The translations under genes and the position numbers were made by a program. The notes under the pieces were generated by a model, which had not been told where the DNA came from, did no database searches, and was given only the letters and a program-made list of their open reading frames with translations. 64,000 nt of DNA. Origin: Isoetes taiwanensis (lineage: Eukaryota; Streptophyta; Lycopodiopsida; Isoetales; Isoetaceae). Each line of letters begins with the position of its first letter. Positions within the stretch are counted from its first letter, which is position 1. The stretch lies in contig JAJEKV010000025.1 in the NCBI GenBank assembly GCA_021234155.1, positions 5,685,310-5,749,309 on the forward strand. Direction: 5' to 3'. Below, piece after piece: positions 46,383-58,624 of this stretch.

Positions 46383-47975
46383 TGGACGCCTCAACATATA
46401 CGACCCCCGGCCGTATACATACGGGGACTTTCCCCTCCCATGGCGACCATCCCGCCACGAGCAGGGCCCTCCATCTAACCCGGGCCGTCTACATAGAGAT
46501 GCTCAGGTGAAGGACACGGAGGGGTCATTCGGCCCACGCCTTCGATGGGCGCCTATGTCGCGGAAGCATGAATACAAGGTTAGCATACAACATAAATCAC
46601 ATATAAATATCCACCACGAGGGGTAGCACATCCATCCAAGTACCGACGGCAAGAACATGCATCTAAGCTAAGAAGACACCCAAAACCCAGGTTCTACCCC
46701 GGCTCAGACTCTAGTGGGGAAGCGACTGACGGCTGGGTCTCAGGGAATTGGCAGACCGAATCTTGGCATGGCGCTATCGGGCATAGAACATCGCCTAGGG
46801 TTGTCCACTCCATCCGCCCCTCCCGTGCACACTTTGCAGAGGGGTCGATTCACGCTTATGGCTTCGCTTATAGCCTTGGGGAGACGCAGCAGACTCGGGG
46901 ATCACTTTGAGTCTACTCCGTGTTCATGACACTGGTCCGATGAGGCAGTGCCTGGGAGGCGCCCCTTCCGTGATCACAAGTGGTGTCGTGGGTGAGCTAG
47001 AGAATACGCGCCGCATCACCACCCCCATCATCCGCACTCCCACTTACTCACCCTAATTCTACTCAAAGTGCATGGTGCCCCATACGGGTCACACCACTAC
47101 ACCCGTGGAGTGTCGGACCCATACAGGCCCCTCCACGTGACCAGGCCATCGTGCCTAGCCCATCTGTAGGAGTCTCAGAGCCTTTTATGCTCGCGTGCAA
47201 GACCCCACCCCTACTTCACCACCATCACAGTGTCCCTTGTCCGGTGCTAAGCCGCACCATAGCGCCTATGACCCGGTGTGGGCTCTTGCGAGACAGCCTA
47301 AACTACTAGGGTGTTAAAGGAAGCACTAGGAGCATTCTAAACTCAAGCTTAGAGGCCTCTACCCCCTATTAATCCCCTCAAGCATCAAAACTACTAACCC
47401 AACCCATAGAGACATCGACCATCCCATAACGTAACATCATTCATAATTGAAAGTATTCCTAATTACCGTGAGAAGGGTTAGTCTCACCCAAAACCATCCA
47501 TAAAAAGAATCCTAGAGAGTTATTCTACAATTTGCAAATTATCTACCACTAACCGGGAGTTTCTACCGGACCCGTTGTCAAGGGGTGCTTCCATGGTCGT
47601 GTCGGCAAACAAAGAACAAATGAAAGGGTGTTTGGCGACTGGGGATCTAACAACAACGGTTTCCTCGACCGCCACCGCCCCCCCGCTCCTTTGTCGGGTC
47701 GAAATTGAGCCGATATGAGGATGGCGCCTCCCTTTGGTGGCCTAGTTTAGCAACCCTCATGCTGGCCACCCGGGTTATGCCAAATGGCGCCTTCCCACTA
47801 TGAATTGACCTAATCACATGTCTTTAGATAATTATCCTTTATAATTTGGTTAACATAGCTAATTAAATCCATTGTGGCCAACCCCCTAGGTTATCATACC
47901 CTAGGTGGCGTACCTATACTAGGTGACGTGTCAATATATTTATACGTATACCGTATAAATACTTGGAACGTCACA
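46383..47975 (-). repeat. 5' LTR of the chromovirus, right copy
   Basis: Matches 34,908-36,474 over its full length. The inner terminus is blurred (gtggacgcc for TGTGACGCTCC); the outer terminus is clean (GGAACGTCACA). The flank is CGCAT (47,976-47,980), CACAT in the left copy. Confidence 0.9.
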
Positions 47976-48305
47976 CGCATGGTGACGTAGAGGGACCACG
48001 TTGAGGACCTCAAGAGTTGTTGGGGAGAGGGGAGGGGAGATATGAGGAAAGGACTTTGGAACATCATTCCTAGACTATCCTAGTGATCCGGTGAACGGGA
48101 GCTCAATAAGGTCATGGCTTAGCAAGGTGGTCCCATGAATGGCATTCCTAGACTATGCTAGTGAATCGGGAGCTCAATTAGGGGTCTGGCTTAGCAGATA
48201 GTACCAGTAATGGCAGACCAAATCCCATTTCACATTGCTCTTAACCGGATTCAACATGTTTGATCGACCTTGTGTCCATTCATGCAGTAGGAACATGAAA
48301 CGAAG

Positions 48306-48870
48306 AGGGCTGAAGCAAGAATGGTCGACCAATGACCATGGCGTCTTGGCTACAACATTGAAAGCAACCCTTAAAAAGGAACTTTCATATTGCTAGAAAA
48401 TGACATGTGGATCGAGGCATACCAATAGAAGACTGCATGCATCATTTTAATTTTTATCTCTTAGCCCCCGCCGAGGGGAGATTTTGTGGAGCAACAAACA
48501 CTTGTCATTTCGTTCAGCTCACCGTTGTTATATCCCCACTCGAGTTAATGGTGTCGTGTGTTCGGCTCGGCTCATTGGCTCCCCACTCGACTTGGTGGCG
48601 TCGTGTATTTCTGCATTAATTGGCTCCCCACCTGACTTGGTGATGTTCTGTGTTTGGCTCGGTTAGTTGGCTCCCCACTCGACATAGTAGGAAGCATGTA
48701 TGAACGAGGGCTGAAGCAAGAATGCTCAACTAGTGACCATGGCATCTTGGCTACAACATTGGAAGCAACCCTTAAAAGAACTTCCATATTGCTAGAAAAT
48801 GATATGTGGATCGAGGCATACCAATAGTAGACAGCGAGCACCATAGATTTTTTTTTATCTCTTATCCCTC
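48306..48870. repeat. Two direct copies of a ~160-bp block, right copy
   Basis: Same pair as at 3,417-3,990, with the same internal differences, so the pair predates the large duplication. Confidence 0.8.
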
Positions 48871-48978
48871 GCCGAGGGGGGATTTCATGGAGCAATAGAC
48901 ATCAATTTGTTCAGCTCGACTAGTTGGCTCCCCACCCGACTTGGTGGCGTCGGCTACATTAGTTGGCTCCCCACCCTC
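48575..48978. repeat. Five irregular copies of a TTGGCTCCCCAC motif, right copy
   Basis: Starts near 48,575, 48,619, 48,666, 48,922 and 48,962. Counterpart of 3,679-4,083. Confidence 0.7.
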
Positions 48979-49450
48979 GACGTATATGAACCGTATCCCA
49001 TGGGGCCATACATAGGAGATAAATAATAACCAAAGGAAGGTCCAGCTCTTCAGCAATTAAACAAGAAGCAACTAGTAAGCACATTAGACAAGGTTGACAG
49101 GGAAGAATAAGAGCCATCAAAATCAGAGGGACACAAGAGGAGAAATGGAGGGTAAAACGGAAAAGTCGAAACACAGACAGAAATTAAGCGCTTTAAAACT
49201 TGCAGTTAGAACATAGAGAAACCATTCTTTATAAAAAGTATTAATTAAATTTTTTGTTGGGTTCTGGAATCCCAGTTTCCCTGGTATGCTCTGCAGCAGC
49301 ATCATCTGCTGCGAGGCAGCACTGCTCTGCCGCTGCAGCACAGGGCCTTCCTTTTCTTCTAGCCTGCTTTTTTTTTCCGCTCGCCATTTTTTTTCGTTCC
49401 ATTTCTTCGTCTTCGGCACAGTAGCGGCCCCAAATCGCCGAGCAGCTACA

Positions 49451-49900
49451 GATCCTCTTTAACTCCGTCAGCATTTTCATCAGCACAACCACCAGTAGGG
49501 CGCTAAACTTCAGAAATCCCCTGCTTGTTGATGTGGGTAGTCAATCTGCCCTTTTCCCCCGTTCCTTTGACGCATAAGAATGGCGGAGCTGGTTTGATCT
49601 GCTCTAATTTGGGGGATTGTGCGGTGGAAAAAGCAGAGTGTATCGAAAAACTTCCTTCATGTAACAAAACAGGGGATCCCCATTTGTGGGTTTTCTCGTT
49701 TTTTCGCCCAATCTTCACAGAAAGACCTTCATCGGCTAGCAGAGGACGCCCATTGTCGAGTTCTTCGTGTCAGCCTTTGATTTCTTCGTCTATGAGCTCA
49801 AACGTGAGAAATATCAACAAACAGGGGATTCCTATTGGTGGGTTTTTCGTTTTTCACCTAATTTAGGCGATTCTTGGATATGCATTTCCGACAACGGCAT
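49451..49900. other. 450-bp host segment upstream of the gene, single copy here
   Basis: The undisturbed version of the segment that flanks copia 1 on both sides in the left copy. Its single state here shows what the locus looked like without the copia. It ends about 150 bases before the start codon. Confidence 0.8.
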
Positions 49901-50053
49901 TTCTGCATTTTGTAAACAGTATTAATAGTACAGATAAGAAAGGAAACAGGCATTGCATCAGAGTAGGATTTGGATTGTGCTTGAAAAAGGAAATACAAGG
50001 GAGCAAAAGCCAGGGGGCCTCCTAACCGAAGAGCCCGAAGTGAGAGTTCATCC

Positions 50054-52137
50054 ATGTCTGCAGATCTAAAGCAGCAGTTCATCGCCAAGGTAACAGAAGC
50101 ATCTGCCGTGCTTAGAGAACCCGAAACAGGGAGGCCAGTGCTGAGGAAGACACAACCTAAGGTAAATCCTCCTAAAGCTCAGAATAAAACTCCAGTAAAG
50201 CAGCCCCCTCCGATTCTGAAGAAGGTATCAAGCTTTGATCGTCCAGAGCGCCAGAATGACAGCATTTACTCTGTCAGCGGTCTGCATTTCGATGATGGCA
50301 TGCTTTCATATACTTATAACCCAGCTCAGGATGAAATAGTGAAGGAGGACTCCGTGCCCTCTAGTCCTCATCTGTTCAGTTTCTTTGATAGAGTTCATGG
50401 CAGAAATGGCTGGTTCCCTGGTATCAGTAGTCCTGAGGATGAATCTAGTAGCAGTTGTAGCAGTAGCCTCGAGGCCGCCTCACCGCCTCCCAGGATTGCC
50501 AATGCAGCTGCTCCACAGAAGAAAAGAGTCACCTTTGCTGTTCCTGAAGTTATGCCAGAGCCTGTTAGGAAGGCCACACCTTATCCTCCTCGCAAAATCA
50601 AGCTTCCTGTCTGTTCCCGCAAGCAGGCTCCTAAGCCTGGCAGGGTCGCCCCCGAAGGCATAGAACAGGCTTCGCCCGATTCTGTTCGTAAACGCTGTGG
50701 CTGGATCACTGCACAGAGTGGTGAGAAATTGTTGCCCTTTCTCTGATTTCTTGTTATATCTGTTGCTGGTTCTTGCTAAATTTAAAGAGACTTGGTCTTC
50801 TCTTGCTGCTAGTCAGTTTATGTAGTTAGCTTCTCTTGATCCTTTTTCTAAGAACAATAGACAATATTTTCTTAGATAGGTAGACATGCATTCTAGTATT
50901 TCTAGCTAACCTTCATAATCATCATTCACTTTTATGTCATTATTATAGTAGACATTGTAAATTGTGATATTAAACTTCTATGTGGCTCTGATTTCCTTCA
51001 GTTGCAAGAGCAAAACTTTCATGGCAGATTTTCTCTTCACTATTGAATCATTACTAACAAACATTCTCAAATGCAGATCCAACATATGTTGCGTATCATG
51101 ATGAGGAATGGGGTGTTCCTGTTCATGAAGACAAGTACGTTCCCTTCACATTCCCAATTTTTATGTTTACTAACTGGGAAGAGAATGTATTGTCCCTCAA
51201 ACCTGGTTGTAACTTTTACTTAAACTTGTACAACACTTCCCCAGAAAATTGAAAATAGTGTTCTTATGAACCTCTGCAGTTTCATAGTCCAAACCATCCT
51301 ATTCCATGATCAGTAAACGAAGCATTGTAGTACAATTCTCATTGTGTCCTTATATATCTATGGTAATTTTAAACACTGTTTTCTTATGGATTTGAAACTC
51401 TGTTTTCTTATTCATTGCAGGTTGTTATTTGAGTTGCTAACCCTAGCAGGCGCGCAAGCTGAGCTCAGTTGGTCTGCATTATTGAATAAACGAACGCATT
51501 ATAGGTACATCTATTGGAGTCAAGCACTTTGGATAAAAGAAACCCGACCTTTTCAAGACATTAATAGTGCATAGTTACCTTTATTCACAGGGAGGCTTTT
51601 GCTGGATTTGATCCAGCCAAGGTGGCAAAGTTTGATGAGGAAAAGATTCATTTATTAGCAAACGATGCTGAAATCTTGCAACATGATGGGAAGATCCGAG
51701 GTATTGTGGAAAATGCCAAGTGCATTTTAGATGTAAGTTACTTTCAGAATTTCCTTCTTTCGTTTATTAACATAAACAATGACCAAATGAATGACATTTT
51801 CATTTTGCAGATAACCCAAGAATTTGGATCATTTGACAAATTTATATGGCAATTTGTCAACCACAAGCCCATCTGCAACAAATACCGAACATCGCTTCAA
51901 GTGCCTGTGAAAACTCCTAAATCAGAGTACATGAGCAAGGATCTTATCAGGCGTGGTTTCCGATCTGTTGGACCCACAATCATGTACTCTTTTATGCAGG
52001 CTGCCGGTATGACGAATGATCATATCATACAGTGTTTTAGATATCACCAAGTGCAAAATTCAAATATAGAACAAAGAGATAGTAGTGACCATCTTCAAAA
52101 TCATAAAGAGGAAACAGATGAGATGTGCAATCTGTAG
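50054..52137 (+). CDS. DNA-3-methyladenine glycosylase I (Tag family), intact, five exons
   Basis: Exons 50,054-50,720, 51,077-51,134, 51,421-51,504, 51,591-51,732 and 51,811-52,137 join in frame to 426 codons including the stop (425 residues); all introns are GT-AG. The enzyme removes 3-methyladenine from alkylated DNA, the first step of base-excision repair. Residues 1-210 are a low-complexity, Ser/Pro/Lys-rich extension typical of plant members. The catalytic HhH-GPD domain starts at KRCGW. The family's zinc ligands are all present: Cys215, His230 (AYHDEEWG), and His388 and Cys392 (NDHIIQC). Trp259 (AELSW) matches the base-stacking Trp46 of E. coli Tag. The residue aligned with E. coli Glu38 is Ala251, with a Glu at 256, as I recall for plant homologues. 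VNHKPI, KTPKSEYMSKDL, RRGFRSVGPT and YSFMQAAG complete the domain. The N-terminal extension is the least certain part. Confidence 0.93.
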
Positions 52138-52889
52138 TCATTAGGAGGGAAAGTGTGTGCTGAGAAGCCTTACCTGGGTGACTGTTGCGGCTCAATTTTA
52201 ATTTTCCCCTTTCTTTAAGATTTTAACACCCTGTAATCTAATTTCCATGTATTATAAAAAGAATCTGTTTGCAACTTATTGTGGAGCAAGGCTATAAGAT
52301 GATAACCTGCGTTATTTATTTTCCAAATGGAACAGGTTACAATTTTCTATCTTGTAAATGAAAAACTTCCATTTATATAGAAGTTTGTGCCACATATCTA
52401 TATTCCATAACGGTTTATAGAAATCAACTTGCACATGTATGCATGTTTATAGATGTAAATATAATCTGAATAACGAAATTGAAGAAAAGCTACCTACTAC
52501 TGTGCAGCTTTTTAGGATAATTATTGGTCCGGTTAAAGGGCAGAATAATGATGTTGCATCATAGGTATTCTTTTTTCACAGCTCATGATGATAGGAGATG
52601 CTGTTATGGATTGGCACGAGATGCAAAATAACAATCCTTTGCTTCCGTTTTTTCTAAAGGTTTGGAAGAAAGAAGATGACAAAGAGGACATGTATGGAGG
52701 AAGCAATGGAGCATTTATTTAACTAAGAGTTTCATTACCTCCACTTGTGCCGGCTAGGCTGGTAGCAGCAACTTGTTAAATTATCCACGGCGAAAGGACG
52801 CCATAGCCTGACAAGCGAGCTCAAAAGGGAGCCGCGTCTCCTTTTCTCAACACTTAATTTAATGGACGCTTGCTGTTGAAGAGTTGGTA
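52138..52889. other. 3' flank of the intact glycosylase gene
   Basis: Presumed 3' UTR and flank; no further gene. Differs from the left copy by a 25-bp loss near 52,292 and a 10-bp gain near 52,445. Confidence 0.55.
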
Positions 52890-53290
52890 GGGAGCACATT
52901 CTGCCCTAATCTGATGCACAGGTTGTGGCCTTGCTGTTGTTGTCAACAGGAAACTAGGCGCCTATACATTTGACCTAACCGCGTTGCATTATTTGGGCCC
53001 ATATATATCCCACAAGCATATGGCTTCTTGTCGCCCTGTCGTAACCTCTCAAACAGAAGCACTTTTGACCTAATCTCCTTTAACCGCGTTCCATTATTTG
53101 GGCCCATATATATCCCACAAGAATATGGCTTCTTGTCGTCCTGTCGTTAGCCTCTCAAAGGGAGCACATTCTGCCCTAATGTTGTACAGCCTTGTAACAC
53201 TCCACTAATCATGTTCCATTATGGATTGCTAACATTTGGGCCCCATATATCCCACAAGCATGACTTCTTTGTCTCTCTGTCCTAACTCTT
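52890..53290. repeat. Small tandem array downstream of the gene, right copy
   Basis: Units with TTTGGGCCCATATA start near 52,984, 53,089 and 53,214. Counterpart of 13,291-13,690 with the same unit order and divergence. Confidence 0.8.
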
Positions 53291-55260
53291 GAACTTAGGA
53301 AATTGGCTCTTAAACTTAGGAATAGTATTGGGCAAATTTTTTAAACCCTATCCCAAAAAATTCTAATGTTTTGTCAAATAGTCGAATATTTTCAGTTTCG
53401 TAAATTATGTATTACCTTTTATACAAAGATGCATAAAAATCCACCGGAAATTTTCCTACAATGCGCTAGCTTAACCAAAAATTCCTAATTTCAATCGGAA
53501 CAAAGCTTCTCTACCCCATAATTTGCCCAATAGTGCTTAGGAACTGGATAAATTGCACTGCCTTCCACTTCTCACTTTTCAGGACTCAGGAACTTGGACA
53601 AACTACACTGCTTTTCATTTTTCACTTTTATCGTGTCATCTCATCTGACCACATTCCCTTTTCTCCTCCCACTCGCTTCTCCAAAGGATGATGCACATCA
53701 AAGTCTAACTTCAATCTCTAAATCTGAATAGGGAATCAACTGTCGAATATTGTATTGTATCATGGATGTGATGGCCTAATTCTACCTGCAAATGTAGAAA
53801 GCTAACTTCTTGTTACCCAACCCACCATCAACCTTGGAACCTAGGGATCTTTCTATGAATAGCTCTAACTTATTGTAATCTAACCTAACTCCAACCTTGG
53901 AACATAGGGATCTTCCTATGCGGAGACCAAATTGGCCATGGGGCCCAAACAACAAATGGGGCATGGAAGCCCAAAAAGTACAATGAAAAGATAATGCTAA
54001 TGATGCTAGTGCTAATGGTAATTTTTGCTACTTAAATTATCTAGACATAGCCAATCCAAGGATTGGAAGGCCATTGATCTAGAATGATCGATGCGCCTCC
54101 CCTGTAAACTGCCCATTTCTTTTACAGGTGAGCTGCCCTCACCTTACGGAGATCCTCCTTACAATTACATAATTGAAGAGGAGAGAAATCCTACTAGCTG
54201 AGAAACTAGTCCCTCTACGATGGTTTCCCTACTGAAGAACATGTAGGCGACTATGAGCATCTTGAAACTGAACTAAAAGATGTCGAGGACGATCAGGTCT
54301 TGTTGTCTGCACTCTAGTAGCAGAGACAACTCCACCAACATTTACATGCAAACAACCTCTTATGCAAGGGGGGAAAAGAGCTATATTGGGCATTAAATAT
54401 TGTCATTTCATGATGCCAAAACTTTATAGCATCATAGGTCATAAAAGGCCATATCAGACCCAATTAGTTGTTTGTGCTATTTTACAAGGAACATATGATA
54501 ACTAAGATCAGGGGAGCTTCAAACCAATAGTTGTAGGCTCAAGTGAGATCTTAGCCTAGTTGATCCATCTTATTGGATTTCCTTTACCATTTTTTAGTTA
54601 TTTAGTTGAACGAATGGCCTTTGATAAAGGTCAAATGCTAATACAAAGAATAAGGCATTTATTCCTTAGAGATAAGAATAGTATATTTGACAAAATTCTT
54701 AGTAGATATAGGGGAAGGGAAAGAATTGTTATCTTCCATTAGAGATCAATTGGCTTAAACGCATATACCATTCACTTTTTATTACGTATCATCTCGTGAA
54801 AACTCAAACTCGAGATCATGTAGCACTCAATCGACTGAATGTTGGAGGTCAATTGGCTTATGAACCACACGTATTATTCACATTAAATTACGTATCTCAT
54901 GTAAATCTCAAACTCAATATCCTATAGCACTAGGGCTCGAAAATAGCGATGCCCTTAACCAGTAGAAATGCCACCTTATTTTTCAGGCTTCTGGAAAAAA
55001 TATTTGAAAGTGTAGTTTTTGGTGTATTTTAATGGAATTTATGCCCACCAGGAATTCCTAACTTCCAACCATTGCTTGGACCAAGGCAAAAAAAAAAAAA
55101 AAAAAAAAAAAAGAGACTGCAACCCTAACCTCTATATTTCGGCCCACCATTACCAAAAACTTATGCCTCAGATAATCTAGCAACCTTATCTCTATTTTAT
55201 TTCTCCTTAACCTGAGCGTAACGGTTTTTGAGAGAATTTGAGCAAAGGCATATGATATAA
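53291..55260. other. Intergenic spacer, right copy
   Basis: AT-rich without a recognisable gene, matching 13,691-15,662. Contains an A run of about 25 bases near 55,088-55,112. Ends in TATAA before the next LTR. Confidence 0.5.
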
Positions 55261-56811
55261 TGTGACGTTCCAGCATAACATACGGTATGAATACGTATAT
55301 TATACTGACACGTCACTAGTACACGTCGACTCAGACGACATGTACACAGCGACCGTAAAGGGTAGTACCCTAGGGTACGACCTTGTGAACCATTATATTG
55401 CACATGTTAAAGCAACATGTGAATATAATCCCTTTTTGCCACGTGGCAATGACCCATTGACCGAAAAGGAGCCAGCCCTAAATGCGTGGAGATAAAGGGG
55501 CATAAACCCTAAAAGGGAAACCCTTTCAGTTCTCAGCCTAGAGTCTCGGATTGGAGCAGCAGAAGATGCATTTCTGCCTGAACGGAAGTAGAGAAGTCAG
55601 ATTTCCTAGGTTGCAGCTCGATCCAAGATCAGTAGACCCGAGATCAGCAGCATGGACGCTTTCAGGAAAAGGGAACCGGCCAAGATGCGGGTGAGCAGTT
55701 GATTCCATAGGTAGATCCGAGTTATCAGGCCTCTTTCAGTAGGTTTAGCATTCATTCTTAGCTATAGGCGACCCCTACAGCCTAAGAGTGATGGACACTA
55801 ACAAAGGAACCTAACCATGTATGATTAGGTAGATTAGAATAGATGTATTCTATTATTTTCAGTTTTGTTGTGATGATGTTTTGACATTCTATGCGCCACT
55901 CTTGTGTATTGGGAAGGGGGGTAGAGATCCAGAGCCCAAGTAGTTGTATGATCATAGTTTTAGCCCATTAATTCCCAATTAATGCGGCCTGTGCATAAGA
56001 GCCCGCCTGGCTGTGGGTGGCGGGGCTAGACCGGCTGACAAGGAAGGGCTTGTCTGATCACAGTTGATCCCTCTGGTGCGTAGCGGCCACGGGGAACATT
56101 GTGGGCTAGGCCTAATACCACGGCAATCGCGTGAGTGCAGGGTATGGGCTCGACACCTCTTGGGTGATGCGTCATCTTCTAGGGGTTCAAGTCGTTATCT
56201 GACGGTGGCTCTCTAGCTCAGCGCTTGTGATTGGCATGAACCTTCGGTGATCTCCTCGTGCCTCATCGGGAGCGGGGAGATGCAACCCGATATGGTAGCC
56301 CCTTTGGCTATGAACCCGGAGCTACGGTCGCTCCAATACTTTTCACCCTATCCGCAAAGTATGCACGGGGAGGGCAGATGGAGTGGACTACCCAACGACC
56401 ATGTTCTATGCCGCCCAAATCCATTTGCTATGAATTTGCAATGCATTGTTATCCGGAGACCCAAGCCGTCAGTCTTTCCCCAAGAGTCCGAGCGTGGTAG
56501 GATCTCCCCATGTTATGTTGATGTACTGATGTGTTGTTGCAGCTACTGTGATATGGTGGACCACCCTTCGAGGTGGAATGTTATTGTTGATTGATGTCAT
56601 GTGCTCATGTGTGTTTACGCTTCCGCAGCTAGATCGATCCCGAGGGAGACGGGATGAATGACACGTCCATTCTTCCCCGTCGGGTTCTTGGCCACCATCA
56701 AGAGCCCGATGTTAGGTGGACGGCCTCACGTCAGCGAGCAGATGCTGGTTTGAGGGATGATCTCCAGTTGGTATACGATCGGGGCATCGTATATGAGCTG
56801 GGGCCGTCACA
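55261..56811 (+). repeat. 5' LTR of the LARD-like element, right copy
   Basis: 1,551 bp from TGTGACGTTCC to GGGGCCGTCACA, matching 63,094 onward. Preceded by TATAA, the likely target duplication; the other flank lies outside the window. Confidence 0.9.
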
Positions 56812-56812
56812 A

Positions 56813-56825
56813 TGGTATCAGAGCT
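56813..56825 (+). other. Primer-binding site (initiator tRNA-Met)
   Basis: TGGTATCAGAGCT, one base after the LTR end. This is the cleanest example in the window and shows what the versions lacking an A at 1,504, 17,226 and 46,370 should read. Confidence 0.9.
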
Positions 56826-57066
56826 TTGATCTTGGCAGACCAGGATCGAGCACTGACCGTAATCCTATAGGAACTAACTAATCTAGACATTCAGTTTGGA
56901 GATAAAAGCCCAAGCACGAACCTCAAGTAGTGGGAAATTTTTTCTTTCCCGGGGTAGAGTTAGTAATTATCTAGAATTAGGATAATTAGAGAACATATTT
57001 AAGATGAAATAGATGGAAGAAAAGCCTCCTAAGAAAACCTAGTAAATTTTAGTCACTTTTTGTCCG

Positions 57067-57780
57067 ACACCTCCAAGGATGCGCCAGGAGCATGTTAGGT
57101 CTAGATCTAACTGGGCTCTCGCGCACGCTTAGAGGGATCATCCCATATGAACCCTAGAACTCGGCCTTAGGAGCCCCAGATTGTAAAAGAAAAGATAAAA
57201 TCCCATTTAAAAAGCTCGAATTAGCTAGGTTTGTATGATTAAAACACAGAAAAACATTAAGTAAAAGTCATTTTGGAGCAACACCTCTAAGGGTGCGCCA
57301 GGGCATAGTTAGGTCATGACCTAACACCCTTCTCGCGCACTCTTAGAGGGGTCCCCTAAAAGTGACCTCGGAATTTGATCAAAACTTACTCAAATTGTAA
57401 AAGTAATGATAGAATCTTGCTTAAAATGCTTAAATTAGTGGGAAACGCATGTTAATTTGTGTAAATTGGATAAGTTTAGAGCAAAAAGAGGCCAACACCT
57501 CTAAGGGTGCGCCAGGGCACAGTTAGGTCTCGACCTAACACCCTCCCCGCGCACTCTTAGAGGGGTCCAGCCAACTGGGCCCTAGATCAGCCACTTACCT
57601 GCTCCAAATGAAGTAAATAAGCAAAGAAACTTGCAGTTAAGAGGGAAATAAGTAGGAATTCACGTCTTTGAACTTGTTCTTGGCATCCATTAGGCATAGA
57701 TAGACCAACACCTCCAAGGGTGCGCCAGAGGCCACTTAGGTCCCAACCTAACACCCTCCTCGCGCACTCTTAGAGGGGTC
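57067..57780 (+). repeat. Array of four hairpins with a 214-bp period
   Basis: Hairpins at about 57,067-57,138, 57,281-57,353, 57,495-57,567 and 57,708-57,780. Start-to-start distances are 214, 214 and 213 bp. In the second, CCTCTAAGGGTGCGC pairs with GCGCACTCTTAGAGG over 15 positions (one is a G-U pair in RNA). Further in, GTTAGGTCA faces TGACCTAAC. The third has the same outer stem and an inner 8-bp stem. The first and fourth have a few mismatches. The spacers between hairpins are diverged but still alignable in places (for example ATTGTAAAAG in the first and second), so this is an old tandem repeat whose hairpin has been conserved. It lies about 240 bases after the primer-binding site, where retroelement packaging and dimerisation signals usually are. 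Confidence 0.88.
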
Positions 57781-58624
57781 CGACCTTTCAAGGTCCATAA
57801 CTTGAGCTACAGAGCTCCAAATCGCATGAAATTTGTTGCAATAGGACCGTTAGACAGCCCAGCTCAAAATGACTAAAATTGCTCAAACCCCAGCTCAAAA
57901 TGACCAAAATTGCTCAAACCCTTGAATTGTTTTTCCAAACTGTGGTTTGTTTGTAAATAGAAGCATATCCCATTAGTACCTCACAAGTATTGCTCTCGGC
58001 TCAAAGCTGATGCCTTACTCCTAGATAGAAGTGCCCAAGAACACCCCTTTGTTATAGTCATCTAGACCTCAGCATAGCAACCCAAGTCCAACTGTTGGTA
58101 CATCACCTCTGCTCATGCCAAAGGCATAAACCTTGACCTAATTTTGTGTCCTAATAGAGTTTGACCTATACAGCCGCCACATTGACACTCCCTATTGCCA
58201 GGATACCTAGAAAGGAGCTAGAGTCTAGAGCTGCCCAAGTCACTCCATGTGTAAAGATTGGACTCCCCCAAACCAACTTTGCTAGGACCTTAGAGTATGC
58301 CTCAAACATCATGGAGGTTTTGCAAAACAACCCTCATTTCATGCCATACCACACGTCCTAATGTCCATAAACTTGGAGATTATAGATATGTCTCGAAGAA
58401 TGCCGCCGAGCCATCTTGCTTGCTTATAGAGCCCAAAATGTTGTAGGAGAGCCCTTCAAGTGGACCCTTAGACTCTAGAATATACGAGCGTTGCTTTCGA
58501 AGTACAGGGCCAGAGCCACAGAAGAGCTAGAGGCGCAACTTCTTGAAGACATCAAGGTCCCAGCCGATGTACAGACAGATAAGGAGAGGAGACCAAAAAG
58601 GCAGACCCAAGAGAGGGAAGCACA

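Larger units (their letters stand above)
34908..47975 (-). mobile_element. Ty3/gypsy chromovirus, complete, 13.07 kb, with extra ORFs including a histone H3
   Basis: LTRs at 34,908-36,474 and about 46,383-47,975 share TGTGACG...CGTCACA termini. The left flank is CACAT and the right flank CGCAT; the left-copy element has CACAT at that position, so the target duplication is CACAT with one miscalled base. Next to the left LTR the minus strand has the purine tract AAGGAGGGGAGAA (36,475-36,487). Next to the right LTR is the initiator-Met primer site (plus strand ctcgatacca, 46,370-46,379). Domain order on the minus strand is gag, protease, RT, RNase H, integrase, chromodomain, the Ty3/gypsy order. 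Gag-pol fills only about 4.7 of 9.9 internal kb; about 4.5 kb between the 5' LTR and gag is extra. The LTRs are nearly identical, so the insertion is recent. Confidence 0.92.
47981..49450. other. Repeat-rich intergenic spacer, right copy
   Basis: Counterpart of 3,092-4,562 and, like it, without a gene. Contains the duplicated 160-bp block (48,306-48,470 and 48,707-48,870) and the five TTGGCTCCCCAC motifs (48,575-48,978). From about 49,360 it is pyrimidine-rich and may belong to the promoter or leader of the glycosylase gene. Confidence 0.6.

Noticed and set aside
57067..57780. Miniature inverted-repeat transposons (MITEs)
   Set aside because: The four copies are at a fixed 214-bp period with partly alignable spacers and no target duplications, so they are parts of a tandem unit and not independent insertions.
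57067..57780. CRISPR-like array
   Set aside because: The genome is a plant's; the repeats are hairpins of 73 bp with 140-bp related spacers.
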